Made by a program: the position numbers and the translations under genes | Notes under the pieces: generated by a model | Seen by the model: only the letters and a program-made list of their open reading frames with translations | Databases searched by the model: none | Told to the model about the DNA's origin: nothing | DNA from: Camelus bactrianus | Taxonomy: Eukaryota; Chordata; Mammalia; Artiodactyla; Camelidae | Assembly (NCBI RefSeq): GCF_048773025.1 | Contig: NC_133544.1 | Coordinates: forward strand, 73,507,001 to 73,571,000 | DNA: 64,000 nucleotides | Reading direction: 5' to 3' | In this document: positions 60,201 through 62,475 of the stretch, piece after piece | Position numbering within the stretch: position 1 is the stretch's first letter | How the letters are laid out: every line of letters starts with the position of its first letter

Positions 60201-61722
60201 GTCCAAAACCCTTCACAATTCTTGGAGAAGCTGGTAGTTGGGAATTCCTTACCAATTGTATGGTACTGTGCCAGGGGTGGGAGTTATGCCAAGAGTGTGT
60301 CTCAGTCTTTCCTACTTGTTTTGACGCGGGTACTTTCTCAGTCACCCAATGTGTAGGAGTCACTCCATTTCTGGATTTTTCTCAGAGGGAATTGCTCCAT
60401 GTATAGCTTTATATTCAGTGCATCTGTAAGAAGAGGGAAATTCAGGAACCCCTGAATTTGATCTGGAGTCCCCCAGGAGTATTTTTCAATCATTCCATGA
60501 ACATCCCTTCCCTATTCTCTATCTTCCTTTCCTTCCCTCTCTGAAAAATTAAAAAGGATTTAGTTTAAGTTCCCATTAGTCTCATTTATTCATCCATTCA
60601 GCCTTTCATTATCTGATTTCTTACAAATTGAATACAGTGTCCAAGCCAGATTTAGGATTTCAGTGTCCAAAAGTGATTTTTCTCCAAATGGCTTGTTAGA
60701 GGGAGACTACTGGTTAGCTAGTCCTCAGCACACAGAGTCATCTGTTTCCATTTCTTTATCCTAGTAAATGTGACATCTTTATGTTTCACACCTCTGTAGG
60801 GAAAGATGGAAGGGGAACTCACAAGGCTTGGGATGGTGAACTGGTAACCAGTCCAAACCTCTGTTCCTCTCCTTTTCCTGATGCTATTTGATGTATCTAT
60901 TCCAGTTGTGCCGACGAGAGGGGTCGTTATCCCAGCAAGTGTGTAGTGGAGCAGATCTTTGTCCTAGGCCTCAAGAAGCAGCCGTCTTCTGTGACCGCCC
61001 ACTCATCTGGTGAGGAAACAGGCCATTTGTTTTTGTAAACATATAAGTATCTGCAGTGAAGAGATGATTAGCCTAAAACTGACTTAATGTGCTAGGCAAG
61101 TGGGCCCCACACTTTCTGACAGGAGCCAAATATACTAGTATCTAGAGGGAACGAGGCCATCCTGCTCGTCTTCATCAGCGGGTCTTTCTGCTCACTGTAA
61201 GCGGTTAATATTTTCCTAAGGGAAACTATCTGAGGTTTGAAGTAATACTGTAGCTTCTCTGAATATGTTTTTTAAACTGTAGATATCTGACGTAATGAAG
61301 AACCCCACTCATGTTTATGGAGTTTCTTAAAGGCCACGGGATAGGATATATCCTTTTTACCTACTGAATTTGTTGAACAAATCACTTTGTTCCTTACAGT
61401 TTCTTTTCAGCCAATCTTGTACTCAAAACAATAGAGTGTTTCATGTTTAAAAAACTCCTTGAAGTCCATGGGTACATGTGCTATTAATTTGGATTCTCCT
61501 ATATAGGGTATAAGGGTTTATGACAGAGACAGAAACATTTTAGATTCAAAGAAAACATTTTTTCTCTCCTAGACATTCATCACACTTTCCGTTTTACTAT
61601 TTTGATATCTAGATGGTAAAGCTCAGCCCGTGGCTTTTACATATTGTGCCAAAACGTCCACCCTGAGCCTGGAGAAGCTCTCGCTGAACATTGGCGCTGA
61701 CTGGAAGGTCCACATCCAGTGA
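193..61722 (+). CDS. GANC: Neutral alpha-glucosidase C, complete coding region in 24 exons
   Basis: Span of the whole coding region; exons are listed separately. The joined exons give 913 residues and a TGA stop with no internal stop, and all 23 introns are GT-AG with matching phases. The family (GH31, with GANAB and GAA as relatives) removes terminal alpha-1,4-linked glucose from glycogen-type substrates at neutral pH. The N-terminus ([10 protein letters not shown]) has no hydrophobic signal, which fits a cytosolic enzyme. Seen motifs: WLDIEH near residue 397, WNDMNEPS with nucleophile D510 and E513, WTGDN with acid/base D586, GADIGGF near 615, and a C-terminal beta-sandwich part from about 695. 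Order is N-terminal beta domain with mutarotase-like fold (to about 350), TIM barrel (about 355-690), then beta domains. Identity rests on my recollection of human GANC, which aligns almost throughout with one residue fewer here. Confidence 0.97.
1080..1160 (+). repeat. L2 3' end fragment
   Basis: Short stretch reading like the L2 tail (cagcactcaataag, then ttgttgaataaat). Old and diverged. The rest of intron 1 (222-1525) shows nothing else I can name. Confidence 0.4.
1526..1588 (+). CDS. GANC: GANC exon 2
   Basis: Residues 10-30 ([20 protein letters not shown]). Acceptor tttag, donor gtaagg. The phase joins AG from exon 1 with T to give Ser10. Confidence 0.95.
1925..2695 (-). repeat. L1M-type 3' end, reversed, split by a SINE
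   Basis: Reads on the - strand as the L1 3' region: the + strand has the reversed forms of the usual 'caatggaatactat' and 'aaagattggaaacaaccc' segments (catagctgtatagtattccattg, ttgggttgttttcagtcttttgc in part). A camelid SINE at 2091-2232 sits inside it. Confidence 0.7.
2091..2232 (-). repeat. vicSINE (camelid tRNA-Ala SINE) copy 1
   Basis: On the - strand: tRNA-like head with A box and a B box (gggttcaatcccc), then the camelid tail aataaacctaattac. Flanked by imperfect 20-base duplications at 2071-2090 and 2233-2252 (about 16 of 20 identical), the expected sign of L1-driven insertion. This family is restricted to camelids. Confidence 0.9.
3238..3346 (+). CDS. GANC: GANC exon 3
   Basis: Residues 31-67, containing [17 protein letters not shown]. 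Acceptor ctgtag, donor gtgaga. It ends on a codon boundary. Confidence 0.95.
3540..3690 (-). repeat. MIR
   Basis: Reversed MIR: gataaggaaatattgaaatc and cacttgctcaaagtcacagc match the 'gaggaaactgag' and 'cttgcccaaggtcacacagc' landmarks with decay. Confidence 0.6.
3700..5120. other. Intron 3 sequence with no assigned feature
   Basis: Non-repetitive to my eye. Several short open frames occur on both strands (for example three on the - strand between 3755 and 4642 and one on + at 4767-5111), none with a recognisable domain or codon pattern strong enough to call. Confidence 0.4.
5121..5678 (+). other. Unassigned open, protein-like segment in GANC intron 3
   Basis: An open frame of 185 codons from just after an in-frame stop at 5118-5120 to a TGA at 5676-5678. 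It starts at a good splice-acceptor look-alike (long pyrimidine tract then accccag, ending at 5126) and contains a donor look-alike, tcag|gtattg, at 5634/5635. The product is rich in Ser, Glu and Gln ([18 protein letters not shown], later [17 protein letters not shown]). I do not recognise the family. It could be a decayed copy of a host gene, a nested gene, or chance; the sense direction is the same as GANC. Confidence 0.35.
6034..6183 (+). other. Second unassigned protein-like segment, intron 3
   Basis: Begins after an acceptor look-alike (tttatttcag) and reads [20 protein letters not shown] then [19 protein letters not shown], an acidic Ser-rich stretch. It lies 0.4 kb past the previous open segment and on the same strand. 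The phase of the nearest donor look-alike at 5634 does not fit this frame, which argues against the two being simple adjacent exons of an active gene. Confidence 0.3.
6292..6884 (-). mobile_element. MaLR-type (MLT1/MST-like) solo LTR fossil, split by a Tigger element
   Basis: Reversed LTR: starts tgtcttagctcacactgcc and ends ttcagtccatagca, with the usual 'grouped' middle (cttatgacctcatc, aggccccatctcc). ERVL-MaLR LTR fossil, broken and diverged, probably from early placental times. A DNA transposon lies within it at 6432-6666, so it is older than that insertion. Confidence 0.8.
6432..6666. mobile_element. Tigger2-like (pogo/TcMar) non-autonomous DNA transposon
   Basis: Terminal inverted repeats: left cagttgacccttgaacaa, right ending in ttgtacaagggtcagctg. 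The TA target duplication is present on both sides (6430-6431 and 6667-6668). Internally deleted, no transposase. Inserted into the MaLR LTR. Confidence 0.88.
7558..7761 (+). other. Third unassigned protein-like segment (67 codons), intron 3
   Basis: ATG to TAG frame: [20 protein letters not shown], then [20 protein letters not shown] and [20 protein letters not shown]. Strongly helical, Gln/Ala/Glu rich, like the C-terminal coiled part of Myb/SANT-like or Harbinger-derived proteins such as NAIF1; that likeness is only one of style. An acceptor look-alike (tttctgcag) ends two bases before the ATG. Could be the end of a decayed gene copy. Confidence 0.35.
7762..9425. other. Intron 3 stretch with nothing recognised
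   Basis: AT-rich non-coding sequence. No repeat family or gene-like frame that I can support. Confidence 0.4.
9430..9655 (+). repeat. L2 3' end fragment
   Basis: Typical L2 tail layout: cctgtctcagcactt, ctccctaagagatta, then atgccaaataaatgttagtt. Confidence 0.6.
9815..10128 (+). repeat. L1 (L1MA-like) 3' UTR
   Basis: Reads as the well-known L1 tail: ggaggcgttggccaaagag, actataagatgaataac, tagatcttaagtgtt, gttgtacaacttaaac, tcaattatatctcaagctgg, then an A-rich end. Confidence 0.8.
10130..11235. other. End of intron 3, nothing recognised
   Basis: Contains a short (ggttt)n run near 10271 and otherwise unassigned AT-rich sequence up to the exon 4 acceptor. Confidence 0.4.
11236..11363 (+). CDS. 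GANC: GANC exon 4
   Basis: Residues 68-109 plus two bases, with [20 protein letters not shown]. Start of the N-terminal beta domain. Acceptor ccccag, donor gtaagc. It follows the longest upstream intron (about 7.9 kb). Confidence 0.96.
11364..12090. other. Start of intron 4, nothing recognised
   Basis: A 116-codon open frame at 11403-11753 overlaps the region but has no recognisable protein features; I treat it as chance. Confidence 0.4.
12095..12335. repeat. AT-rich low-complexity tract and TG/CA/TA microsatellite
   Basis: About 90 bases of tattta/aaatat sequence (12095-12180), then at 12269-12332 a (tg)n run, a (ca)n run and a (ta)n run. Confidence 0.85.
12365..12535 (-). repeat. L1 ORF2 fragment, reversed
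   Basis: The + strand reads ttcataagtaaaattagtct, gtagttttctttttcc, ggttttggggtcagggtgat, the reversed form of the L1 reverse-transcriptase coding region. Confidence 0.65.
13165..13558 (+). mobile_element. MLT1-type MaLR solo LTR fossil
   Basis: Starts tgttttgggctgaatagtgc and ends near tcataca, with aatgtgactgtatccagat, accatgtgaggacacagc, aataaatttctgttgttt in between. Nearly full length for the family, single LTR only. Flanks attag and actag look like a decayed 5-base duplication. Broken, old, early placental in age. Confidence 0.88.
13977..14100 (-). repeat. vicSINE copy 2
   Basis: Reversed camelid SINE with tRNA-like head (tgagctgtaccctccc at its far end) and tail ctaattac-like segment. 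Perfect 14-base target duplication actcctcaaaattg at 13963-13976 and 14101-14114, so a fairly recent insertion. Confidence 0.93.
14115..15600. other. Intron 4 stretch with nothing recognised
   Basis: Unassigned non-coding sequence; short open frames on both strands lack protein character. Parts near 14556-14750 and 15359-15600 may be old transposon or gene-copy remains but I cannot name them. Confidence 0.35.
15612..15850 (-). repeat. MIR
   Basis: Clear reversed MIR: aacatttattgagcatttac, atgatctcatttaattatct, tatagatgaggaaactggg, tccaaagttatacacctagt. Just upstream of exon 5. Confidence 0.8.
15976..16158 (+). CDS. GANC: GANC exon 5
   Basis: Residues 110-170 plus two bases, including [21 protein letters not shown]-terminal beta-sandwich. 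The last residues (LQNPLMQR) differ from the human form as I recall it. Acceptor tttctag, donor gtattt. Confidence 0.95.
16159..17015. other. Start of intron 5, nothing named
   Basis: AT-rich; the last 300 bases resemble L1-associated 3' sequence but I could not fix a family. Confidence 0.35.
17020..17520 (+). repeat. L1 ORF2 3' pieces (two)
   Basis: 17020-17170 holds the ataattgccaagatatggaa / gaatggataaagaagatg 3' segment; 17220-17520 holds ORF2 text (aaatacctagaaataaactt, cccaaagcaatccagattcc). Order is not that of one intact element, so at least two insertions or a rearrangement. Confidence 0.75.
17545..21590 (+). repeat. Long decayed L1 (ORF2 to 3' end)
   Basis: Starts in the ORF2 endonuclease/RT linker (caagcttacatggaacattc), passes through the RT core (gcagaaaaagcatttgacaa near 18740) and ends with a 3' UTR at about 21590. 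Many stops and frameshifts; no working protein. Its body is interrupted at 18848-19337 by a younger L1 tail. Confidence 0.85.
18848..19337 (+). repeat. L1 3' end nested in the older L1
   Basis: Carries the artiodactyl-like tail text (tatgttgtgcactaggaact, gtacaccttaaacttatac, gtcaattatatctcagtaag). Flanked by a perfect 15-base duplication aaagaacatctacca at 18833-18847 and 19338-19352, so its limits are exact. Confidence 0.88.
21615..21776 (+). repeat. Artiodactyl-type L1 3' tail
   Basis: tagcacagggaaatatatac, gaaaaattgtgctctacact, gacacaacattgtaaaatg match the 3' end of cetartiodactyl L1s. Duplication aaagcaaaatacct (21601-21614) against aaagcaacatacct (21777-21790), 13 of 14 identical. Confidence 0.85.
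21840..22560 (+). repeat. Old L1 (L1ME-like) pieces
   Basis: Fragments such as tatacaaatcaataagaaaa near 21860 and attcacagaagaactaggaa, ggttggcaaagattttt near 22320-22440 look like the 3' part of ancient L1. Weak match. Confidence 0.45.
22898..22940 (+). CDS. GANC: GANC exon 6
   Basis: Small exon for residues 171-185 ([15 protein letters not shown]), an acidic linker. One residue shorter than the human linker as recalled (a run of Glu), which accounts for the 913 versus 914 length. Acceptor aaacag, donor gtaatc. Confidence 0.93.
23095..23860. repeat. Ancient interspersed repeat, L2/CR1-like
   Basis: ttcattcatttgttcattc, cttgctttgtgccaggcac, agtattccagatagaggga and gaagattattttggctg-like text follow the order of a familiar old mammalian repeat; I cannot fix the exact subfamily. 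A second tail-like piece (tttgttgagtactttctgta) is at 23647. Confidence 0.45.
24130..24300. repeat. hAT-like DNA transposon remnant (tentative)
   Basis: tagtggttttgagtcagaga at one end and ccatagaccccaggaaatac / ttaagaactcc at the other resemble non-autonomous hAT elements. Ends not exact. Confidence 0.4.
24715..25285 (+). repeat. L1MB-like 3' end
   Basis: Clear order: gtgatccagcaatttcactt, gtagcattattcacagtagc, gtgaaataagccagtcacaa, tgtatgattctacttacatg, then the UTR. Sits 220 bases before exon 7. Confidence 0.85.
25504..25570 (+). CDS. GANC: GANC exon 7
   Basis: Residues 186-207 plus one base ([20 protein letters not shown]). Acceptor caacag, donor gtaaaa. Confidence 0.95.
25922..26164. 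repeat. hAT-like DNA transposon remnant (tentative)
   Basis: Begins cagcggttcttaacctttt and ends ctgagaatccctg, consistent with decayed hAT-Charlie inverted ends. No clear 8-base duplication. Confidence 0.45.
26966..27062 (+). CDS. GANC: GANC exon 8
   Basis: Residues 208-239 plus two bases, with [20 protein letters not shown], the conserved GH31 N-domain motif around HLYGIPQHA. Acceptor ctgcag, donor gtaaag. Confidence 0.96.
27229..27443. mobile_element. hAT-type non-autonomous DNA transposon
   Basis: Starts cagtggttttca and ends tgaaaaccactg, a perfect 12-base inverted repeat. Flanking 8-base duplication is decayed (tctcagag against acctagaa). 215 bases, no transposase. Family not fixed. 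Confidence 0.7.
27444..28113. other. End of intron 8, nothing recognised
   Basis: Only a 20-base A run at 27564-27583 stands out. It has no SINE head in front of it. Confidence 0.45.
28114..28294 (+). CDS. GANC: GANC exon 9
   Basis: Residues 240-300: [20 protein letters not shown], then GSVPYLLAH and [13 protein letters not shown]-terminal mutarotase-like domain. Acceptor tttcag, donor gtgagc. Confidence 0.97.
28525..28678 (+). CDS. GANC: GANC exon 10
   Basis: Residues 301-351 plus one base ([34 protein letters not shown]). End of the N-terminal domain. The intron before it is only 230 bases. Acceptor tccag, donor gtactt. Confidence 0.97.
29035..31765 (+). repeat. Decayed L1 (RT to 3' end), interrupted
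   Basis: From the RT core (tgatgcagaaaaagggtttg) through cacagatgatgtgatactat (the FADD-type box) to the 3' UTR (actgaactgtacacttaaaa). An unrelated repeat is inserted at about 30764-31220; the L1 text resumes directly after it. No intact frame. Confidence 0.87.
30764..31220 (+). mobile_element. Interspersed repeat inside L1, family unnamed, possibly an LTR fossil
   Basis: Recognisable mammalian repeat text: taatttatgtgtcaactcgc, agatgagattaacagttaaa, cataatcacatgagccagtt, ttgcttctgtttctctgcag, ending ctgactaacacc. I know the pattern but not the subfamily with certainty. About 457 bases, single copy, old. It cuts the L1 between gacctagca and cagttccatg. Confidence 0.6.
31828..31898 (+). repeat. 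Short L1 3' end fragment
   Basis: gtgaattgtatggtatatga, tcaataaagctgttaaaaa, a typical L1M tail, right after an A-rich stretch. Confidence 0.6.
31900..32715. other. Intron 10 stretch, nothing recognised
   Basis: Non-repetitive in appearance; short open frames at 31924 and 32440 are not convincing. Confidence 0.4.
32720..33005 (+). repeat. L2 3' end
   Basis: gtgttaccacctctgtgaag, ttcttgagcataagggctc, ccaggctcagtgcttagacc, gaaatgtttatcaaatg: the L2 tail order, ending 50 bases before exon 11. Confidence 0.65.
33055..33290 (+). CDS. GANC: GANC exon 11
   Basis: Residues 352-430. Opens the GH31 barrel: YHQCRWNY (364-371), then [16 protein letters not shown] with D397, a conserved substrate-binding position in the family. 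Acceptor ttttag, donor gtagaa. Confidence 0.97.
33300..34120. other. Intron 11 first part, nothing recognised
   Basis: Apparently unique non-coding sequence, somewhat richer in G and C than other introns. Confidence 0.4.
34130..34395 (-). repeat. MIR
   Basis: Reversed MIR: ctgtcatttatcaagtgctt, tcagatgaaggaactgaggc, tgcacaaaggcacacaatga. Confidence 0.7.
34840..35757 (+). repeat. L1MB-like 3' end
   Basis: gcagaatatacaaagaactc, agggaaacgcaaatcaagac, tgatctagcaattccactgc, ggatgaaccttgaggacatt and the UTR ending at a short T/A tract. Truncated at its 5' side. Confidence 0.87.
35760..36391. other. End of intron 11, nothing recognised
   Basis: Unassigned sequence up to the exon 12 acceptor. Confidence 0.4.
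36392..36518 (+). CDS. GANC: GANC exon 12
   Basis: Residues 431-472 plus one base: [20 protein letters not shown] followed by EGVCWPG. The VISDPHIK motif is a conserved barrel strand. Acceptor gacag, donor gtaaga. Confidence 0.97.
36519..37399. other. Intron 12, nothing recognised
   Basis: Relatively GC-rich and free of obvious repeats. Open frames at 37008-37361 and 37169-37510 partly run into exon 13 and are shadows or chance. Confidence 0.45.
37400..37479 (+). CDS. GANC: GANC exon 13
   Basis: Residues 473-499 ([20 protein letters not shown]). Acceptor ctgcag, donor gtttgt, a weaker donor than its neighbours. Confidence 0.96.
37960..38210 (-). repeat. MIR
   Basis: Reversed MIR: gctctgtaccaagcacaatg, ccacagatgagaaaattgag, aagtggaggacccaagattt. 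Confidence 0.7.
38251..38424. mobile_element. hAT-type non-autonomous DNA transposon
   Basis: Ends caggggtaaccaac and gtttgccaacccctg form the inverted repeat; body has the tatggcctgcaaaattgaaa / atctggccctttcc text of a familiar hAT MITE. Target duplication acttagag (38243-38250) against ccttagag (38425-38432), 7 of 8 identical. Confidence 0.85.
38435..39297. other. End of intron 13, mostly unassigned
   Basis: A tail-like piece near 39050-39200 resembles an old L2/CR1-type repeat; the rest is not recognised. Confidence 0.35.
39298..39441 (+). CDS. GANC: GANC exon 14 (catalytic nucleophile)
   Basis: Residues 500-547, exactly 48 codons. Carries [11 protein letters not shown], the GH31 active-site signature, with nucleophile D510 and E513 and then the [12 protein letters not shown] segment. 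Both catalytic residues are intact. Acceptor cctag, donor gtaagg. Confidence 0.98.
39442..40567. other. Intron 14
   Basis: Holds a probable MIR on the + strand at 40180-40330 (gccagggccagtcacttaac, ctctctgaatctcaag). The remainder shows nothing I can name; the 119-codon frame at 40028 has no protein character. Confidence 0.45.
40568..40664 (+). CDS. GANC: GANC exon 15
   Basis: Residues 548-579 plus one base: [20 protein letters not shown] then [12 protein letters not shown], the conserved RSFFAGSQ barrel segment before the acid/base loop. Acceptor tatag, donor gtaagg. Confidence 0.97.
41340..41720 (+). repeat. L1M-type 3' piece with (AAAT)n
   Basis: agggaatagttataaagcta, tggtatatccatatgatag and tatcctgattttgtttaaaa follow the old L1 tail; includes an (aaat)6 run at 41541-41565. 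Confidence 0.55.
42250..42475 (+). repeat. MIR
   Basis: gctttagagtcagattgcct, ggtagggttgttgtgatgat, gtgagggctctataaatgtt: MIR in the forward direction, with core. Confidence 0.75.
42530..43985 (+). repeat. Decayed L1 3' half, carrying a vicSINE
   Basis: ORF2 end and UTR text: gtaactcaaaatggaatata, agaatatataaagaactttt, gtgaagaagctagaacacaa, then tacatctcagtaaagttg. Split by the SINE at 43050-43181. Confidence 0.83.
43050..43181 (+). repeat. vicSINE copy 3
   Basis: Forward camelid SINE: gggggagggtatagctcaag (A box), ctgggttcaatcccagta (B box), aaacctaattacctccccc tail and a poly(A) run. Perfect 12-base duplication aaagaactttta at 43037-43048 and 43182-43193. Confidence 0.95.
44277..44378 (+). 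CDS. GANC: GANC exon 16 (acid/base)
   Basis: Residues 580-613 plus one base: [20 protein letters not shown] and then [10 protein letters not shown]586 in WTGDN is the expected proton donor. Acceptor aaag, donor gtaaga. Confidence 0.97.
44379..45507. other. Intron 16, nothing recognised
   Basis: No repeat or gene found. A small direct repeat (gataaacgtgg twice near 44478-44500) is the only oddity. Confidence 0.4.
45508..45751 (+). CDS. GANC: GANC exon 17
   Basis: Largest exon, residues 614-694 plus two bases: [48 protein letters not shown], then [13 protein letters not shown]. End of the catalytic barrel. Position FRSHAT reads FRGHAT in human as I recall. Acceptor atcag, donor gtaaac. Confidence 0.97.
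45752..46765. other. Intron 17 first part, nothing recognised
   Basis: Unassigned sequence after exon 17; tails of open frames from the exon run a short way into it. Confidence 0.4.
46772..46938. mobile_element. MER5A-type hAT-Charlie element
   Basis: ctcagatcagaatcacctgg and ggagctttttacaact are hallmark MER5 text; ends cagcagttcctcaac and gtttagagacctctg are decayed inverted repeats. Confidence 0.82.
46940..47532. other. End of intron 17, nothing recognised
   Basis: AT-rich, no assignable feature. Confidence 0.4.
47533..47597 (+). CDS. GANC: GANC exon 18
   Basis: Residues 695-716 plus one base ([20 protein letters not shown]). Start of the C-terminal beta domain. Acceptor cccag, donor gtgagc. 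Confidence 0.96.
48230..48500 (+). repeat. L2 3' end
   Basis: ctgtaaacttcatgagggcc, cagtgcctggtactcagcaa, gaactcaataaatatttgtt: a well-kept L2 tail. Confidence 0.8.
49007..49083 (+). CDS. GANC: GANC exon 19
   Basis: Residues 717-742: [20 protein letters not shown] then PGSNE. Acceptor ttcag, donor gtaaaa. Confidence 0.96.
49125..49579 (-). mobile_element. MaLR-type solo LTR fossil
   Basis: Reversed LTR text: tattctctcacagtttcaga, gcttctggtggctgcctgca, gtccttggcttgtagctgca, ending ttagcccactaca. Broken, old; begins about 40 bases past exon 19. Left edge approximate. Confidence 0.75.
50130..50405 (+). repeat. L2 3' end
   Basis: ctgaggccttctctgaccac, gttagcttcttgaaggcagt, cactgctgtatccccagcat, gcacatagtaggccttctgt. 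Confidence 0.8.
50580..50598. repeat. T homopolymer
   Basis: Nineteen T residues in a row, next to a small L1 piece. Confidence 0.9.
50640..51055 (+). repeat. Small L1 fragments
   Basis: 50640-50745 has RT-linker text (aagacattacaagaaaagaa, caaaacattagcaaattgaa); 50950-51055 has tttattgtggtatggttcct / tacactttgatgaattttg, a separate L1 UTR-type piece. Confidence 0.6.
51330..51490 (+). repeat. L2 3' end
   Basis: tataacatccatgagggcag, cagcagtgctgggcacatag, gttcagtaagtaacttctgg. Confidence 0.75.
51723..51797 (+). CDS. GANC: GANC exon 20
   Basis: Residues 743-767, exactly 25 codons ([20 protein letters not shown], then VSLDT). Acceptor ttcag, donor gtgagt. Confidence 0.96.
51836..52182 (-). 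mobile_element. MaLR-type (MST/MLT1-like) solo LTR fossil
   Basis: Reversed LTR beginning tatattagtctcctcgggc and ending ttcagtccatacca, with gtcctcacatggcagagg, aaggccctgtctccaaatac. Begins 39 bases after exon 20. Broken single LTR, about 347 bases, early placental age. Confidence 0.87.
52225..52470 (+). repeat. L1 3' end
   Basis: gatggttacatgactgaata, gggtgaattgtacagcatgt, tcaataaagctgttaaaatg. Confidence 0.75.
52613..52634. repeat. (CA)n microsatellite
   Basis: About ten CA units. Confidence 0.95.
52930..53065. repeat. MIR-like ancient SINE piece
   Basis: gacaggtgaagaaactgagg, ttcagagaagttaaatttct, cccaggtcagctggactccc fit the MIR group; subfamily not fixed. Confidence 0.5.
53225..53485 (+). 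mobile_element. Tigger1-like (pogo/TcMar) 5' fragment
   Basis: cagcagtccccttatccatg start, then aaatattaaatggaaaattc and catcctgctccatcccgccc, the left end of Tigger1. Truncated at its 3' side; no transposase. Confidence 0.82.
53486..54253. other. End of intron 20, nothing recognised
   Basis: No repeat or gene found up to exon 21. Confidence 0.4.
54254..54367 (+). CDS. GANC: GANC exon 21
   Basis: Residues 768-805, exactly 38 codons. [14 protein letters not shown] is the usual GH31 C-domain motif, followed by [10 protein letters not shown] and [10 protein letters not shown]. Acceptor tctag, donor gtattt. Confidence 0.96.
54368..55157. other. Intron 21 first part, nothing recognised
   Basis: Apparently unique; the - strand frame at 54407-54655 has no domain. 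Confidence 0.4.
55173..55471 (+). repeat. Artiodactyl-type L1 3' tail
   Basis: tagcacagggaactatactc, atcttgtaataaccttta, ggaacattatgctgtacacc, then A-rich tail. Perfect 15-base duplication taaacagccttatgg at 55158-55172 and 55472-55486, so a recent, 5'-truncated insertion in intron 21. Confidence 0.92.
55959..56071 (+). CDS. GANC: GANC exon 22
   Basis: Residues 806-842 plus two bases: [20 protein letters not shown], a conserved LDDG turn of the C-terminal sandwich, then [11 protein letters not shown]. Acceptor tccag, donor gtaatg. Confidence 0.96.
56215..60480 (-). repeat. Long reversed L1 (L1M-like), ORF2 and 5' region
   Basis: On the - strand: RT core at 56594-56295 ([20 protein letters not shown], later GARQGCLL), endonuclease at 58262-58041 ([31 protein letters not shown]), then a 5' region whose far end (ttcctgaatttccctc-like on -) resembles an L1M 5' UTR. 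Frames are broken; ORF1 was not recognised. It fills most of intron 22. Confidence 0.8.
60906..61009 (+). CDS. GANC: GANC exon 23
   Basis: Residues 843-877 plus one base: [20 protein letters not shown] then [15 protein letters not shown]. Follows a 4.8 kb intron filled mostly by a reversed L1. Acceptor tccag, donor gtgagg. Confidence 0.95.
61613..61722 (+). CDS. GANC: GANC exon 24 (last coding exon)
   Basis: Residues 878-913 and the TGA at 61720-61722: [20 protein letters not shown] then [16 protein letters not shown]. The C-terminus ends VHIQ where human ends VRII as recalled, a small difference at the extreme tail. Acceptor tctag. Confidence 0.96.
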
Positions 61723-62475
61723 CAGAGCAGTGCACCTGGTAACAAGCACAGGGAGCGGCCTGCACCTTTCGGCCCTTCCTGGGGCCTTTTTTGACATTTG
61801 TGCTGCATGCTGATTTTCTCTGGCTCAAAGTAATCTTTCATTAGTCACCAGTTACTAATGGACAACAGCTTTCAGATTTTACATTTTTAGATGTATTAGT
61901 AATACTCTTCGTGTCACACACCACCTCTTCTCCTAGACGCAAGTGGCCCTGAGATAATTTACAGGGTTCACAAATCTTCCATTGCTCCTATGTCCATGGC
62001 CTGTGGTAAGCGCTGTGGTCCAGTTACTGCTTCTCATTGAGCACAGCTGGGTGGGTTTGTTTTATGTGAAAGGTGGGCCAGGCCTACCTTGTGTGGCTGA
62101 TTTGTGGAAGAGTCCATGTGGCAGAGCCACATGGGCTACAGCAGCTGAGCTGCTCGAGGCCTATCTCCAAGTGACAGCCCCTGGCACCCCCCGTAGTTCT
62201 CTTTTATCCACTTAGACCTGGACAAAATGACCCTTGTCTGCTTGCGCTGCATGCACTGCAGCAACAGGGAGTTAGTCTACCCTAGAGACCGACTCAGGAT
62301 TCTTTTCCCTGTCATGTCTTTTGGGCTTCAAAGTTCCAAATTAATCTTCTTAAAATTCTAATTTCTTTATAGTAATTGTTTTTATTAAATACTGTCTACT
62401 AACCAAAGAATATTTGTAACATGAGTAAGCTATAATTAATAGTAATAAAATAAATATCCATGTCACTATCAAACT
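61723..62475 (+). other. GANC: GANC 3' UTR (probable)
   Basis: Non-coding sequence from the stop to about 25 bases past the first AATAAA signals. No repeat is obvious in it. The exact cleavage site is an estimate and longer 3' ends are possible. Confidence 0.55.
62444..62454 (+). terminator. Poly(A) signal pair, overlapping AATAAA hexamers
   Basis: Two AATAAA hexamers overlap by one base (62444-62449 and 62449-62454) in AT-rich sequence, the first such signals after the GANC stop. An A-rich stretch follows. Confidence 0.55.
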
